From positions 3,707,177-3,771,176 of the forward strand of contig LM994670.1 of NCBI GenBank assembly GCA_000753455.2: DNA of 64,000 nucleotides, in the 5' to 3' direction. The notes beneath the pieces are model-generated. The model was not told where the DNA came from. It made no database searches and saw only the letters and a program-made list of their open reading frames with translations. The DNA is from Clostridium jeddahitimonense (GTDB taxonomy: Bacteria; Bacillota; Clostridia; Clostridiales; Clostridiaceae). The position numbers and the translations under genes were made by a program. Below are positions 52,572-61,323 of this stretch, in pieces. The stretch's first letter is position 1. Each line of letters opens with the position of its first letter.

Positions 52572-53426
52572 TTATTTTATTCTCAAATTATTTTTTCGAA
52601 TTACGAGGACAGAATTTATCTCTCCGCCTAAAATTAATATTATTGATGATATATAAAGCCAAGTCATCAATACAAAGACAGCCCCCAAGCTACCATATAG
52701 CCTTGAATAATTACTAAAGTTATTTATATAAAATGAAAACCCTAATGAAACTATAAGCCATCCTATTGTACTAACTATAGCTCCTGGGAATGCTTCCCTC
52801 CAGCTTATTCTTTTAGCCGGCGTATATCTATATATTCCTGCAAATATACAAATCATTATAGTTAAAACCATAATATATCTAATCAAATTCCACAGCTTTC
52901 CTATAAGTGCATTATACGGTATATATGAAATCAATAAATCACCTATTAGATTTCCAAATACTAATAATACTAATGCTACAACTATAGTAAATGCTAAGGC
53001 AAATGTACATATTAAAGCTATTATTGCTCTCTTTATAAACGATCTATTTTCTTTTAAATTATATGCCTTATTAATTCCTTTGGTAACAGCTCTAAAAGCA
53101 GAAGATGCTGCCCACATAGATAAGACTATAGATACTCCTAATAATCCTGTATATTGATTTTCTACAACCTCTACTATAATGGTAGATGTTAACTCAAAAA
53201 CACTACTAGGAAGTATAGCACTTAACCCCTCAATTATTTGCATGGAATCCAACTTACTAAAACCTATTATTGTCATCAAAAATATTAAAAAAGGGAAAAA
53301 TGATAATATTAAATAATATGCTAACTGTGCTCCTAATGCGAAGATATCATCATTCTTAACCTTAATAATAAAATATATCATAAAATCAAAGAAAGACCTC
53401 TTCTTAATTCTGTTCTCTTTGGACAT
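52572..53426 (-). CDS. YihY/virulence factor BrkB-family membrane protein
   Basis: This 284-residue protein has about six transmembrane segments and the family features ALGAQLAYYLILSFFPFLIFLMTIIG, SSAFRAVTKGINKAYN and a C-terminal YGSLGAVFVLMTWLYISSIILILGGEIN. Although once called ribonuclease BN, YihY proteins are membrane proteins of unknown function. I chose the ATG at 53426. The gene is followed by a terminator and lies next to ssb without obvious coupling. The N-terminal KENRIKKRSF is basic, implying a cytoplasmic start. Confidence 0.88.
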   Translation of the reverse strand: MSKENRIKKRSFFDFMIYFIIKVKNDDIFALGAQLAYYLILSFFPFLIFLMTIIGFSKLDSMQIIEGLSAILPSSVFELTSTIIVEVVENQYTGLLGVSIVLSMWAASSAFRAVTKGINKAYNLKENRSFIKRAIIALICTFALAFTIVVALVLLVFGNLIGDLLISYIPYNALIGKLWNLIRYIMVLTIMICIFAGIYRYTPAKRISWREAFPGAIVSTIGWLIVSLGFSFYINNFSNYSRLYGSLGAVFVLMTWLYISSIILILGGEINSVLVIRKNNLRIK

Positions 53427-53544
53427 AAATTTCACCACATCTTTATAAATAATTTGTTATTCTATTATATAATAGTTTTTACCAAAATTTATTATACTTT
53501 TAATATTTTTATTTTTCTATCTTAATTATTTAATAACTATGTTG

Positions 53545-53577
53545 TATAATTCAATTAAATAACAATTTTCGGGGGTG
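53545..53577 (+). promoter_or_regulatory. -10 element and ribosome binding site of the epimerase-like gene
   Basis: TATAAT at 53545-53550 in TTGTATAAT and GGGGGTG at 53571-53577 lie just before the ATG at 53583. The -35 position is AT-rich without a clear match. Confidence 0.45.
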
Positions 53578-53582
53578 TAATA

Positions 53583-54464
53583 ATGTTACAAGTAATAGAA
53601 AACGATTTTTTAAAAATATCTTCATCAACACACGGAGGAGAACTTCACAGTATACAAAGCAAGAAAACTAATACTGAGTACTTATGGAATGGAAATCCTG
53701 ACTTTTGGAAGTACCATGCTCCAATACTTTTCCCTATAGTTGGTAAAGTTAAAGATGGTAAATATAAAGTTGATGGTAAAACATATGAACTTCCTCAACA
53801 CGGTCTTGCTAGAGTTAGAGAATTCTCTCTTAAAAATTGTGAAGATAATAAACTAACTTATGAATTAATTTATTCAGAAGATACGCTTAAAGTTTATCCT
53901 TATAAATTTTCTTTATACATTTCATATGAATTAATAGATAATAACCTTAAAGTTTCTTATAAAGTAACTAACCTAGATGATAAAACTATTTATTTCTCAA
54001 TAGGAGCTCATCCTGGATTCATGTGCCCTATAAAAGATAATGAAAGTCTTAATGATTACTACTTTGAATTTAATAAAAAAGAAACAGCAGATCTAATGAC
54101 TTTAGATATGAATGTAGGATTAATATCTCATAATACTATTCCATATTTAAATAATGAGAATACTATACCACTTCATAAAGAATTATTTAAAAATGATGCA
54201 TTAATATTTAAAAACTTAGACTCTAACTTAATTAGTATTAAGTCAAAAAATCATAATCAGTCACTATCAATGGATTTTACAGGTTTCCCTTATATGGGAT
54301 TATGGGCTATGCCAACAGGATGCCCATTTGTTTGTATAGAACCTTGGTTTGGTCATGCTGATTTTGTAGACTTCGACGGAGAATTAAAAGATAAAGCAGG
54401 AATTCAATTACTTGAAATCGGAAAAGAGTTTAACTGCTCATACAGCATAATAGTAACAGAGTAA
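53583..54464 (+). CDS. Aldose 1-epimerase-like protein (LacX/galactose mutarotase-like)
   Basis: This 293-residue protein belongs to the galactose mutarotase-like beta-sandwich family, in particular the LacX-type group. Motifs are GELHSIQSKKTNTEYLWNG, FPIVGKVKDGKY, the histidine motif IGAHPGFMCP and WAMPTGCPFVCIEPWFG near the end. Family enzymes interconvert sugar anomers, and the histidine acts as acid. The exact sugar is unknown. It stands alone on the plus strand, with terminators on both sides of its neighbours. Confidence 0.88.
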   Translation: MLQVIENDFLKISSSTHGGELHSIQSKKTNTEYLWNGNPDFWKYHAPILFPIVGKVKDGKYKVDGKTYELPQHGLARVREFSLKNCEDNKLTYELIYSEDTLKVYPYKFSLYISYELIDNNLKVSYKVTNLDDKTIYFSIGAHPGFMCPIKDNESLNDYYFEFNKKETADLMTLDMNVGLISHNTIPYLNNENTIPLHKELFKNDALIFKNLDSNLISIKSKNHNQSLSMDFTGFPYMGLWAMPTGCPFVCIEPWFGHADFVDFDGELKDKAGIQLLEIGKEFNCSYSIIVTE

Positions 54465-54469
54465 AAGCT

Positions 54470-54596
54470 CAAAGAAATTCAATTGAAAATTATAAATGCT
54501 AAATGATAAATTAAGGAGGAAACTGCTTAATCAGTTTCCTCCTTAATTTAGAATTGAAAATTTGTAATTGTAGATTAAATAAAGTGCTCCGCACTT
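54470..54596. repeat. Intergenic foldback repeat with bidirectional terminator (copy 4)
   Basis: A perfect 18-bp palindromic stem (54508-54525 with 54532-54549, loop CTTAAT) lies between convergent genes and can end both. Around it are AATTGAAAATTATAAATG-type arms and the hairpin AAGTGC-TCC-GCACTT (from about 54582), the same parts found in the other family copies. Confidence 0.7.
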
Positions 54597-56883
54597 ATTT
54601 ATATGATTCTAATTCCCACTCTTGTGGTAACATACTTCTATATTTAAAATTGTTGTATCTATTATCTACTAAAAGAACTCTTCCTTTATCTGTTTCTGTT
54701 CTTATAACTCTTCCTGCTGATTGCAACACCTTATTTATCCCTGGATAAGCATATGCATAATCAAATCCATTTATCCCAAAGTATTCTCGAATTATATCAT
54801 TTTCTATAGATACCATAGGAAATCCTACTCCTACTATAATAGCCCCTATAAGTTTATCTCCAGGTAAATCAACCCCTTCTGAAAACATACCACCTACAAC
54901 TGAAAAAGCTGCTACATTAGCTCCCCCTTCAAATTTATTCAAAAACTCCTCTTTATCACTCTCCGAAAGTCCTTCCCCTTGAACTATAGTGTTTTCTTCA
55001 CCATAAATTTCGACATATCTTGAATAAACTTTCTTTAAGTATTCAAAGGAAGGTAGAAATATCATATAATTTCCTTTTAAATCATTTATAAAACCATTAA
55101 TAATTGTGCATAACTTATCTATATTATTATATCTATTCACATATCTCATATCTAATGGGTATAAATATGTTGATAAATTCTCTTTTTTAAACGGAGAACT
55201 AAATTTAACTCTAAAACTTTCTTCATTTCCACCTAATAAATCTATATAATATTTAACCGGAGATAGAGTAGCTGAAAAAACTACTGTTGAACAAGAACCA
55301 TTTATAACTTCACCTATATTTTTAGATGGATCTATACAAAATATCTTTATAGAAAACTCATTCTTATCCTTCTTTAATATTGTTGTATACTGTTCTGAAT
55401 ATAGTTCACTTAAAGCAACAAAACTTCTTACTTCATAATAAAAATCTAATATTTCTTCGTATCCATTAGTATTTTTACTTTTTACTAAGTACTCATCAGA
55501 TTCAGCTATAAACAATCTAAGTAGTTTTATTAATTCTTTATATTTAACATTATGATATAAGACATTAAGATTTCTTTCTTCTAACTCTCTTCTTATTTCA
55601 ATTAACTCTTTATTTATGCTATTAACTACCTTATATAGTTTAGGAACTCTCCCTTTTAATAACCTAGTTACTGATAATACCTTGCTCTTAAAAATCTCTC
55701 CACTATACATATCTCTAGCTCTGTTAACTAAATTATGAGCCTCATCAATTAAAATTATATTTTTAGAATTATCATCTTCAAAAATTCTTTTCAATTTTGC
55801 TCTAGGGTCAAAAGCATAATTATAATCACATATAACCCCATCACACCATAGTGATAAATCTAAAGACAATTCAAATGGACATACTTTATATTTCCTTGCA
55901 TATTTCTCAATTACAGTTCTAGAAAATGTACTTTCTTCTTTTAATACTTCACTTATTACTGAATTAATCTTTGAGAAATAGTCTACTGCATACGGACAAT
56001 CATCAGGGTTACATTTAACTTCATTATTTATACAAGCTTTCTCCTTTGCTGTAATAGTTATAAATCTAAACTTTAAACCGTTGTTAATAAGCCTTGTATA
56101 AGCTTCTTCTGCAACTACTCTGGTTATAGTTTTAGATGTTAAGTAAACTATTCGTTCCCCTCTTCCTTCTCCTAAATTCTTCACCGAAGGAAATATAGTG
56201 GAGATAGTCTTTCCTATACCTGTTGGAGCTTGAGCAAATAATAAACCGCCTTGCTTTATTGAACTATAGCAATTAACCGCTAACTCTCTTTGCCCTTTTC
56301 TATATGTTTCAAAAGGGAATTTCAAATCTTTTATGCTCTTATCTCTTTCAATCTTAAAATTTTCTCTTAATCTAACTGTATCTATATATTGGTCTACTAT
56401 ATTAAATACAAATTCTTTTAAAGACTCAAAAGAAAATACCTTTTGAAAACTCTTAACTTCATTTGTATTCAAATTATAATAACTTAATCTTATTGAAATA
56501 TTATCTTCTTCATTATCCTTACAATAGAAATACCCATAAAACTTACTTTGTGCCCAGTGCAATGGATTATAATCTTCTTCTATATATAATAAATCTCTAT
56601 AAGTAGATTTAATTTCTTCTATTATAATTTCATCATTTTCTTTTATTATTCCGTCCGCTCTACCTTCTACTAATAAAACAATATCTCCATAATCAAACTG
56701 CCCTTCCATCTTAACTTCTTTTTCATATTCCACATATATTTTAGCATTATCACTTTGAAGCTTTCCGTGAGCTATAGTTCCTTCTATAGCTCTTGTTCTA
56801 GATACATGTCTATCATCAAGACTTCCTTGCTGTAAAATATATTCAACTATTCCTCTTACAGATTCTCTAACTACTAAACTCAT
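54595..56883 (-). CDS. PD-(D/E)XK nuclease fused to a DinG/XPD-like iron-sulfur helicase
   Basis: This 762-residue protein has an N-terminal RecB/Cas4-like nuclease region (to about 180) with the motif GRADG, the catalytic EIK in IIEEIKST and the QSKFYGYFYC helix. The C-terminal superfamily 2 helicase has Walker A APTGIGKT near residue 223, cysteines that suit a 4Fe-4S cluster (CINNEVKCNPDDCPYA...VCPFE), the DEAH box LIDEAHNL near 378 and motif VI QSAGRVIRTE at the end. XPD/DinG helicases unwind 5-prime to 3-prime. Fusion with a nuclease suggests DNA processing in repair or defence. It is a single gene. Confidence 0.85.
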   Translation of the reverse strand: MSLVVRESVRGIVEYILQQGSLDDRHVSRTRAIEGTIAHGKLQSDNAKIYVEYEKEVKMEGQFDYGDIVLLVEGRADGIIKENDEIIIEEIKSTYRDLLYIEEDYNPLHWAQSKFYGYFYCKDNEEDNISIRLSYYNLNTNEVKSFQKVFSFESLKEFVFNIVDQYIDTVRLRENFKIERDKSIKDLKFPFETYRKGQRELAVNCYSSIKQGGLLFAQAPTGIGKTISTIFPSVKNLGEGRGERIVYLTSKTITRVVAEEAYTRLINNGLKFRFITITAKEKACINNEVKCNPDDCPYAVDYFSKINSVISEVLKEESTFSRTVIEKYARKYKVCPFELSLDLSLWCDGVICDYNYAFDPRAKLKRIFEDDNSKNIILIDEAHNLVNRARDMYSGEIFKSKVLSVTRLLKGRVPKLYKVVNSINKELIEIRRELEERNLNVLYHNVKYKELIKLLRLFIAESDEYLVKSKNTNGYEEILDFYYEVRSFVALSELYSEQYTTILKKDKNEFSIKIFCIDPSKNIGEVINGSCSTVVFSATLSPVKYYIDLLGGNEESFRVKFSSPFKKENLSTYLYPLDMRYVNRYNNIDKLCTIINGFINDLKGNYMIFLPSFEYLKKVYSRYVEIYGEENTIVQGEGLSESDKEEFLNKFEGGANVAAFSVVGGMFSEGVDLPGDKLIGAIIVGVGFPMVSIENDIIREYFGINGFDYAYAYPGINKVLQSAGRVIRTETDKGRVLLVDNRYNNFKYRSMLPQEWELESYK

Positions 56884-56937
56884 GTTTAATCCCTACCTAA
56901 ATTTAATATATTTATTATATCAAATTTTGATTATAAT

Positions 56938-56972
56938 CATAATAAAAGAACTGCCTAGTTAAGACAGTTCTT
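56938..56972 (-). terminator. Intrinsic terminator of the DUF1836 gene
   Basis: A perfect 8-bp stem, AAGAACTG/CAGTTCTT (56946-56953 with 56965-56972), overlaps the stop codon and is followed on the minus strand by TTATTATG. Confidence 0.65.
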
Positions 56973-57561
56973 ATTCTGAATGATACTCATTTACTATTTT
57001 TTGAACTAACTTCTTAATTGCGCTTGCTTGAGCAATTAATGTCATAACGACTACAAAAGTTCTTATACTATTTTCGTCTTTTTCATCTAAATCAAGTTCT
57101 TTTATTACTTCAGTTAATTTATCTTCGTCTAATGCTGGGGTATTTAAATACTCTTTAAAACTATTACTTTGGGTTTCGACAAAAATTTTATATGCCGTTT
57201 CCCAGGCAATAATATCATCTGATCTATCATTTATATCATTAAATGCTAGTCTAAATACCTTTTTTATTTCTTCAGTAGTAAGTACTGGTCTCATAAAACT
57301 CAATAATACAAGTTGAACCAAATGAATTTTAGTATATCCTCTTTTCTTACCATCTTCCGGCTTACTAATTACTTCACTTTTAATATAATTTTGTACTATA
57401 TTATTAGTATATTTATCATCTACAAACTTATCATTTAAAAAATCTATAACTTGTGATAAGAAAAGGTCATACTTAGGTAAATCGTCATATGATATTGTCG
57501 AATCTTTAGAAATTTCTTCCGCCAATTCTTTTATATAGTTATCATCCATTTTATCAGCCAT
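56971..57561 (-). CDS. DUF1836-domain protein
   Basis: This 196-residue helical protein matches the DUF1836 family of Firmicutes, with YDDLPKYDLFLSQVIDFLNDKF at the start and KKRGYTKIHLVQLVLLSFMRPVLTTEEIKKVF in the middle. The arrangement resembles MerR-like DNA-binding helices followed by an effector part, but this is not established. Its C-terminus is hydrophobic and helical. GGTGAGGTG precedes the ATG. It lies between the nuclease-helicase and abrB and points away from abrB. Function unknown; regulatory role is a guess. Confidence 0.8.
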   Translation of the reverse strand: MADKMDDNYIKELAEEISKDSTISYDDLPKYDLFLSQVIDFLNDKFVDDKYTNNIVQNYIKSEVISKPEDGKKRGYTKIHLVQLVLLSFMRPVLTTEEIKKVFRLAFNDINDRSDDIIAWETAYKIFVETQSNSFKEYLNTPALDEDKLTEVIKELDLDEKDENSIRTFVVVMTLIAQASAIKKLVQKIVNEYHSE

Positions 57562-57811
57562 TTCTATTCACCTCACCTTTTATTTCTTTATTATATTATA
57601 TAGTAAAAAAAAACTTATTACAAGTTACTTTTTCCTTTTTATGTAATTATTTTTGTTCAATTCAATATTTTCTTTTTATTCGTCACATTTTTTACCAATT
57701 TTTTTAATTTTTTTTTAATTTCTTATCAATTTTAAAACTTTTTCACTTCAAAACAAGTAGACAAGCCATTTTTCGTGGTATACTTTTATTACATATTTTT
57801 TAAAAACGCCC

Positions 57812-57840
57812 TTGACTTTTCAAAAATATGGTAGTATAGT
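57812..57840 (+). promoter_or_regulatory. abrB promoter P1
   Basis: TTGACT (57812-57817) and TATAGT (57835-57840) are 17 bases apart. It lies about 130 bases before the abrB start. The AT-rich 250 bases upstream (from 57562) contain no gene and many T tracts. Confidence 0.7.
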
Positions 57841-57901
57841 TTATTTATGAATTTATTTAGAATTAATATTCTATATAAATATTTTTTTTTATGTTTTTGT
57901 A

Positions 57902-57930
57902 TTGACTTTAAATTACAAATTTGTTAATAT
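57902..57930 (+). promoter_or_regulatory. abrB promoter P2
   Basis: TTGACT (57902-57907) and TAATAT (57925-57930) are 17 bases apart. It would start transcription near 57937, about 35 bases before the abrB start. Confidence 0.75.
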
Positions 57931-57942
57931 TAAACTGCAAAA

Positions 57943-57949
57943 TGTCGAA
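57943..57949 (+). promoter_or_regulatory. Spo0A box at the abrB P2 start
   Basis: TGTCGAA exactly matches the 0A box, placed a few bases after the expected P2 start, where Spo0A represses abrB in Bacillus. Confidence 0.65.
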
Positions 57950-57971
57950 ACTTGTTAAGGAGGAATTTAAA

Positions 57972-58217
57972 ATGAAATCAACTGGTGTTGTTAGAAGAGT
58001 AGATGAACTAGGAAGAATAGTTATTCCTATAGAATTAAGAAGAACTTTAGATATAGCTGAAAAAGATGCTTTAGAAATTTATGTAGATGGTGAGCAAATA
58101 ATCTTAAAGAAATACGAGCCTGCTTGTATCTTCTGTGGAGATGCTAGAGACGTTGCTAACTACAAAGGAAAAAATATCTGTAAAAACTGCTTAAACGAGT
58201 TAAAGTCAGATAGATAG
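57972..58217 (+). CDS. abrB: AbrB-family transition-state regulator
   Basis: This 81-residue DNA-binding protein has the SpoVT/AbrB swapped-hairpin domain (STGVVRRVDELGRIVIPIELR) and a C-terminal four-cysteine knuckle, C52-x2-C55 and C70-x2-C73, that probably binds zinc and is characteristic of clostridial AbrB. It represses sporulation, toxin or solvent genes during growth. I chose the ATG at 57972, with AGGAGG upstream; an earlier ATG lies inside the promoter region. Two promoters and a Spo0A box upstream suggest repression when Spo0A is activated. Confidence 0.95.
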   Translation: MKSTGVVRRVDELGRIVIPIELRRTLDIAEKDALEIYVDGEQIILKKYEPACIFCGDARDVANYKGKNICKNCLNELKSDR

Positions 58218-58232
58218 TTTATATACATACTT

Positions 58233-58271
58233 AAAAAGGAGCTATTGCTTAAATGCAATGCTCCTTTTTTT
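58233..58271 (+). terminator. Intrinsic terminator of abrB
   Basis: A 15-bp stem, AAAAAGGAGC-T-ATTGC with GCAAT-GCTCCTTTTT (58233-58248 with 58255-58269), has one bulge and ends in seven T. Confidence 0.9.
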
Positions 58272-58436
58272 AATAAAGTACGAAGTACTTTATTTAATGA
58301 AAAATTATAAATTCATAATTATAAATTAATGCGAAAACTACTCATCTAGTTTCTTTTTTAAATTCCTCTCAAGGAATTTTCCCTTAATTTATCATTTATC
58401 ATTTAGAATTTATAATTTTAAGTTGAATTGTCGCTT
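58271..58436. repeat. Intergenic foldback repeat (copy 5)
   Basis: Parts in order: hairpin AATAAAGTAC-GA-AGTACTTTATT, arm AAATTATAAATTCATAATTATAAATTAA, hairpin GAAACTAC...GTTTC-like (AAACTACTCATCTAGTTT), AATTCC...GGAATT, then the inverted arm TTAATTTATC...AATTTATAATT. This is the same plan as at 14480 and 54470. Confidence 0.65.
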
Positions 58437-59285
58437 TTATTCAATTTCTATCGCTACCTTATAAACATCCTTCTTAGGTAAATCTCTCTCCTTAGATACA
58501 ATTTTTATAGCTTCTTTTTTACTTATTCCAGTATCTATAAGATTCTTCAAATGTTCTTCTATAGATATATTGGCAAAAGCCTCTTCTTTTTCAGCTTTAA
58601 TCTCTCTATCTGTCTTACCTTCAATAACCAATACAAACTCTCCTCTTGGTCTATTAGCTACAAACCAATTATATGCATCTTCTATTGTTCCCCTAAATAT
58701 ATCTTCATGTAACTTAGTTAATTCTCTACACACAGCAATTCTTCTATTTCCTAAGGATTTATTAAAAAAATCTAATGTATCTATAAGTCTATGTGGTGAT
58801 TCATAAAATATAACTGTCTCTCTTTTATCTTTTACTTCTTCCATAAGAGCTTTTCTATCCTTATTTTCTCTTGGTATAAAGCCTCTAAATACAAATTTAG
58901 TTGTATCTAGCCCTGAATACACTAAAGCTGTTGTAAAAGCTGTTGCTCCCGGTAATACTTCAAAAGGTATCTCTTGTTCTATACACTTTTGTACTATTAC
59001 ACTTCCCGGATCTGATATTCCTGGTGTCCCAGCATCAGTAACTAAAGCAATATTTTTACCTTCTTTTAATTTATCTATTATATCATCACTCTTGCCCTGC
59101 TCATTATGCTGATGGTAGCTAAATAAAGGTTTTTTTATATTAAAGTGATTAAGTAGTTTTAAAGTTTGTCTTGTATCTTCAGCCGCTATCTCATCAGAAT
59201 TTTCTAATGCTTCTAAAGCTCTTAACGTAATATCTTTTAAGTTGCCTATCGGCGTTGGTACTAAAAATATTTTTCCTAAACTCAT
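58437..59285 (-). CDS. rsmI: 16S rRNA (cytidine1402-2'-O)-methyltransferase RsmI
   Basis: This 282-residue enzyme methylates the ribose of C1402 in 16S rRNA using S-adenosylmethionine. It has the tetrapyrrole-methylase fold: LVPTPIGNLKDITLRALE, AEDTRQTLKLLNHF, LVTDAGTPGISDPG, FEVLPGATAFTTALVYSG, RKALMEEVKDKRETVIFYESPHR and GEFVLVIEG. The ATG at 59285 has GGGAG upstream and begins one base after the stop of the preceding gene, so the pair is coupled. Confidence 0.95.
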   Translation of the reverse strand: MSLGKIFLVPTPIGNLKDITLRALEALENSDEIAAEDTRQTLKLLNHFNIKKPLFSYHQHNEQGKSDDIIDKLKEGKNIALVTDAGTPGISDPGSVIVQKCIEQEIPFEVLPGATAFTTALVYSGLDTTKFVFRGFIPRENKDRKALMEEVKDKRETVIFYESPHRLIDTLDFFNKSLGNRRIAVCRELTKLHEDIFRGTIEDAYNWFVANRPRGEFVLVIEGKTDREIKAEKEEAFANISIEEHLKNLIDTGISKKEAIKIVSKERDLPKKDVYKVAIEIE

Positions 59286-59286
59286 T

Positions 59287-60027
59287 TTAAAATCTCCCAT
59301 AAATTTTATCTATTTCTTCACTATAATTTCCGTTTTCGTTATATACATACAACGGCTCTTCCCATTTTAAGAAAGCTCCACCATCTCTTTGTCCTTCAAC
59401 TAAAACTATATTAGGTGCTTTCTTAGCACTTGGATGAATCATTTTAACCCTTTTAGGTTCTATATTATACTTTCTCATTAATCCAAATATATCTGCTAAT
59501 CTTTCTGGTCTATGTACAATAAACATTCTACCATTATCAGCTAACAACCTTCTAGCTGATACTATAACATCTTCTAAGTTACAAAGTATTTCATGTCTAG
59601 CTATAGCAAGTTTATCATTAGGATTTAAAATTCCAGCATTATTAAGCTTATATGGCGGATTAACAGTAATAACATCAAATCTACCTAATTCACTAACAAG
59701 CTTTTTATCTTTCAAATCAGCGCACTTAAACCTTACTATATCATCAGTACTATTTAATTGTGAACTTCTATTGGCCATCTCAACCATATCTTCCTGGATT
59801 TCTACACCCCACACTTCTTTAGGACTATACTTTCCATAAAGTAAAAAGGGAACTATTCCTGTTCCTGTACATAAATCTAAAACTCTATGCTTCTTTTTCA
59901 CATTAGCGAAATCTGATAAAAGTACAGCATCTACACCAAATCTAAATCCTGATTGTTTTTGAATCAACATTAACCCATTTAACTGTAAATCATCAATACT
60001 CTCGTCTATATTTATATTAACGTCCAT
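59287..60027 (-). CDS. N6-adenine methyltransferase, TrmN6/YfiC/YabB family
   Basis: This 246-residue enzyme has a Rossmann methyltransferase fold with VLDLCTGTGIVPFLL as SAM site, the acidic VEIQ, and the NPPY motif (VNPPYKLN) typical of adenine-N6 methyltransferases; FRFGVDAVLLSDF is characteristic of the YabB/YfiC group. Escherichia coli YfiC methylates A37 of tRNA-Val; in Firmicutes the homologue YabB next to rsmI is less well defined, so a tRNA or rRNA target is likely but unproven. I chose the ATG at 60027, preceded by GGAGG. Confidence 0.88.
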   Translation of the reverse strand: MDVNINIDESIDDLQLNGLMLIQKQSGFRFGVDAVLLSDFANVKKKHRVLDLCTGTGIVPFLLYGKYSPKEVWGVEIQEDMVEMANRSSQLNSTDDIVRFKCADLKDKKLVSELGRFDVITVNPPYKLNNAGILNPNDKLAIARHEILCNLEDVIVSARRLLADNGRMFIVHRPERLADIFGLMRKYNIEPKRVKMIHPSAKKAPNIVLVEGQRDGGAFLKWEEPLYVYNENGNYSEEIDKIYGRF

Positions 60028-60062
60028 ATTAATCCTCCAAATATCTTTACTACTATTATGCA

Positions 60063-60093
60063 CAAAAAAGACTAGGAATTAAACCCTAGTCTT
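60063..60093 (-). terminator. Intrinsic terminator of the NlpC/P60 gene
   Basis: A perfect 9-bp stem, AAGACTAGG/CCTAGTCTT (60068-60076 with 60085-60093), is followed on the minus strand by TTTTTTGTG. Confidence 0.88.
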
Positions 60094-60103
60094 AAAATAC
60101 ATA

Positions 60104-61315
60104 TTAAAGTACTCTTCTAGCTGTATAGAATGATGTTACAGGTGATACCTTAACCGAATCTCCTGGTTGAGGAGCATGTATGTAACTTCCTCCTCCAACA
60201 TATATTCCTACGTGATCTCCACTATAAGTAAATACTAAATCCCCTGGTTGAAGTTCATCATAAGATACTGCTGTTCCAACTCCCATTTGGCTATAAGTTG
60301 TTCTTGTAATATTTATCCCTGCAGCATTACTAAATACAAAGCTTGTAAATCCTGAACAGTCAAAGCTTGTTGGACCTGTAGCTCCCCAAACGTAAGGCGA
60401 TCCAATATATCCATAAGCAAAGTCAACTACAGCATTTCCTGTTGCAGAAACTTCACCTCTATTAGGCTTATTAGCTGCAGCTTGTTCAGCTTCAATCTCA
60501 GCAACTCTAGCCTTAGCTGTCTCAATATATTCATTAATTTCTTCTTCAACTATACTACTCTTAATTTGGTTATCTCTAATATTTCTTAACTGGCTAATTG
60601 CACTTTGTAAAGCATCAAGTGAGCTTGATGAATCTTGAATTACACTAATTTGATGTTGAATTAGCTTTCTTTCAGATACAGCTAAATAATCTCTTTCAAA
60701 TACAGCTTGTTCTGCTTGTGCCTCTGCAACTAATCTTTTCTGTTCTGCTTCCTTAGCTTGGAATTCTTCCAAAGTCTTAGAAGTTTCCTCATTAATTTTA
60801 GTTAATTCAGCACTTTTCTCATCAAGTGACTTAATCTTATTATCAAGTTTTTCTTGCTTATCGTTAAGTTCTTTAACCATCTTCTTATCGATGTTAACTA
60901 ATCTTGTTGTTGCTTCTAACTTAGTTAATAAATCATTAAAGCTATCTGCACTAAATATAAGTGTTAAATAACTTGCTTGTCCACCTGACTTGTATAGTTC
61001 TCTAACTCTTTTACCTAATACCTCTTCAGTTTTCTTTATTTCTTCTTTAGCAGTTTCAATTTCTTTTTCAGTGTTTGTAACTTCAACTTTAATGTCATCC
61101 ATTTGTTTTTGGTTACTTTCAATCGTTTCCAGTAATGGTTCAATCTGCCCATTTAATGCGTATATTTCCCCATTTATTTCATCTATCTTTTGAGTTAATC
61201 TGTCATATTCTTGTTGATTTTCTATTACTTCTTGATCTGGTGTTGCGAAAGCCGGCATACTAAAGCTTGCTATAATTGTCGTGGCCAATATCGCAGATAA
61301 AATTTTCTTTCTCAT
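60104..61315 (-). CDS. Secreted peptidoglycan hydrolase: coiled coil plus NlpC/P60 domain
   Basis: This 403-residue protein has a signal peptide (KKILSAILATTIIASFSMPAFA, cleaved after AFA), a coiled coil of about 200 residues rich in E, K and Q (residues about 30-260) and a C-terminal NlpC/P60 peptidase. The catalytic cysteine is in SFDCSGF near residue 320 and the histidine in GDHVGIYVGGG near 370. The layout is that of PcsB, CwlO and Usp45, which FtsEX activates. It cleaves stem peptides in peptidoglycan. FtsX and FtsE are at 41-43 kb in this window. Confidence 0.93.
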   Translation of the reverse strand: MRKKILSAILATTIIASFSMPAFATPDQEVIENQQEYDRLTQKIDEINGEIYALNGQIEPLLETIESNQKQMDDIKVEVTNTEKEIETAKEEIKKTEEVLGKRVRELYKSGGQASYLTLIFSADSFNDLLTKLEATTRLVNIDKKMVKELNDKQEKLDNKIKSLDEKSAELTKINEETSKTLEEFQAKEAEQKRLVAEAQAEQAVFERDYLAVSERKLIQHQISVIQDSSSSLDALQSAISQLRNIRDNQIKSSIVEEEINEYIETAKARVAEIEAEQAAANKPNRGEVSATGNAVVDFAYGYIGSPYVWGATGPTSFDCSGFTSFVFSNAAGINITRTTYSQMGVGTAVSYDELQPGDLVFTYSGDHVGIYVGGGSYIHAPQPGDSVKVSPVTSFYTARRVL

Positions 61316-61323
61316 CCTTGCTT

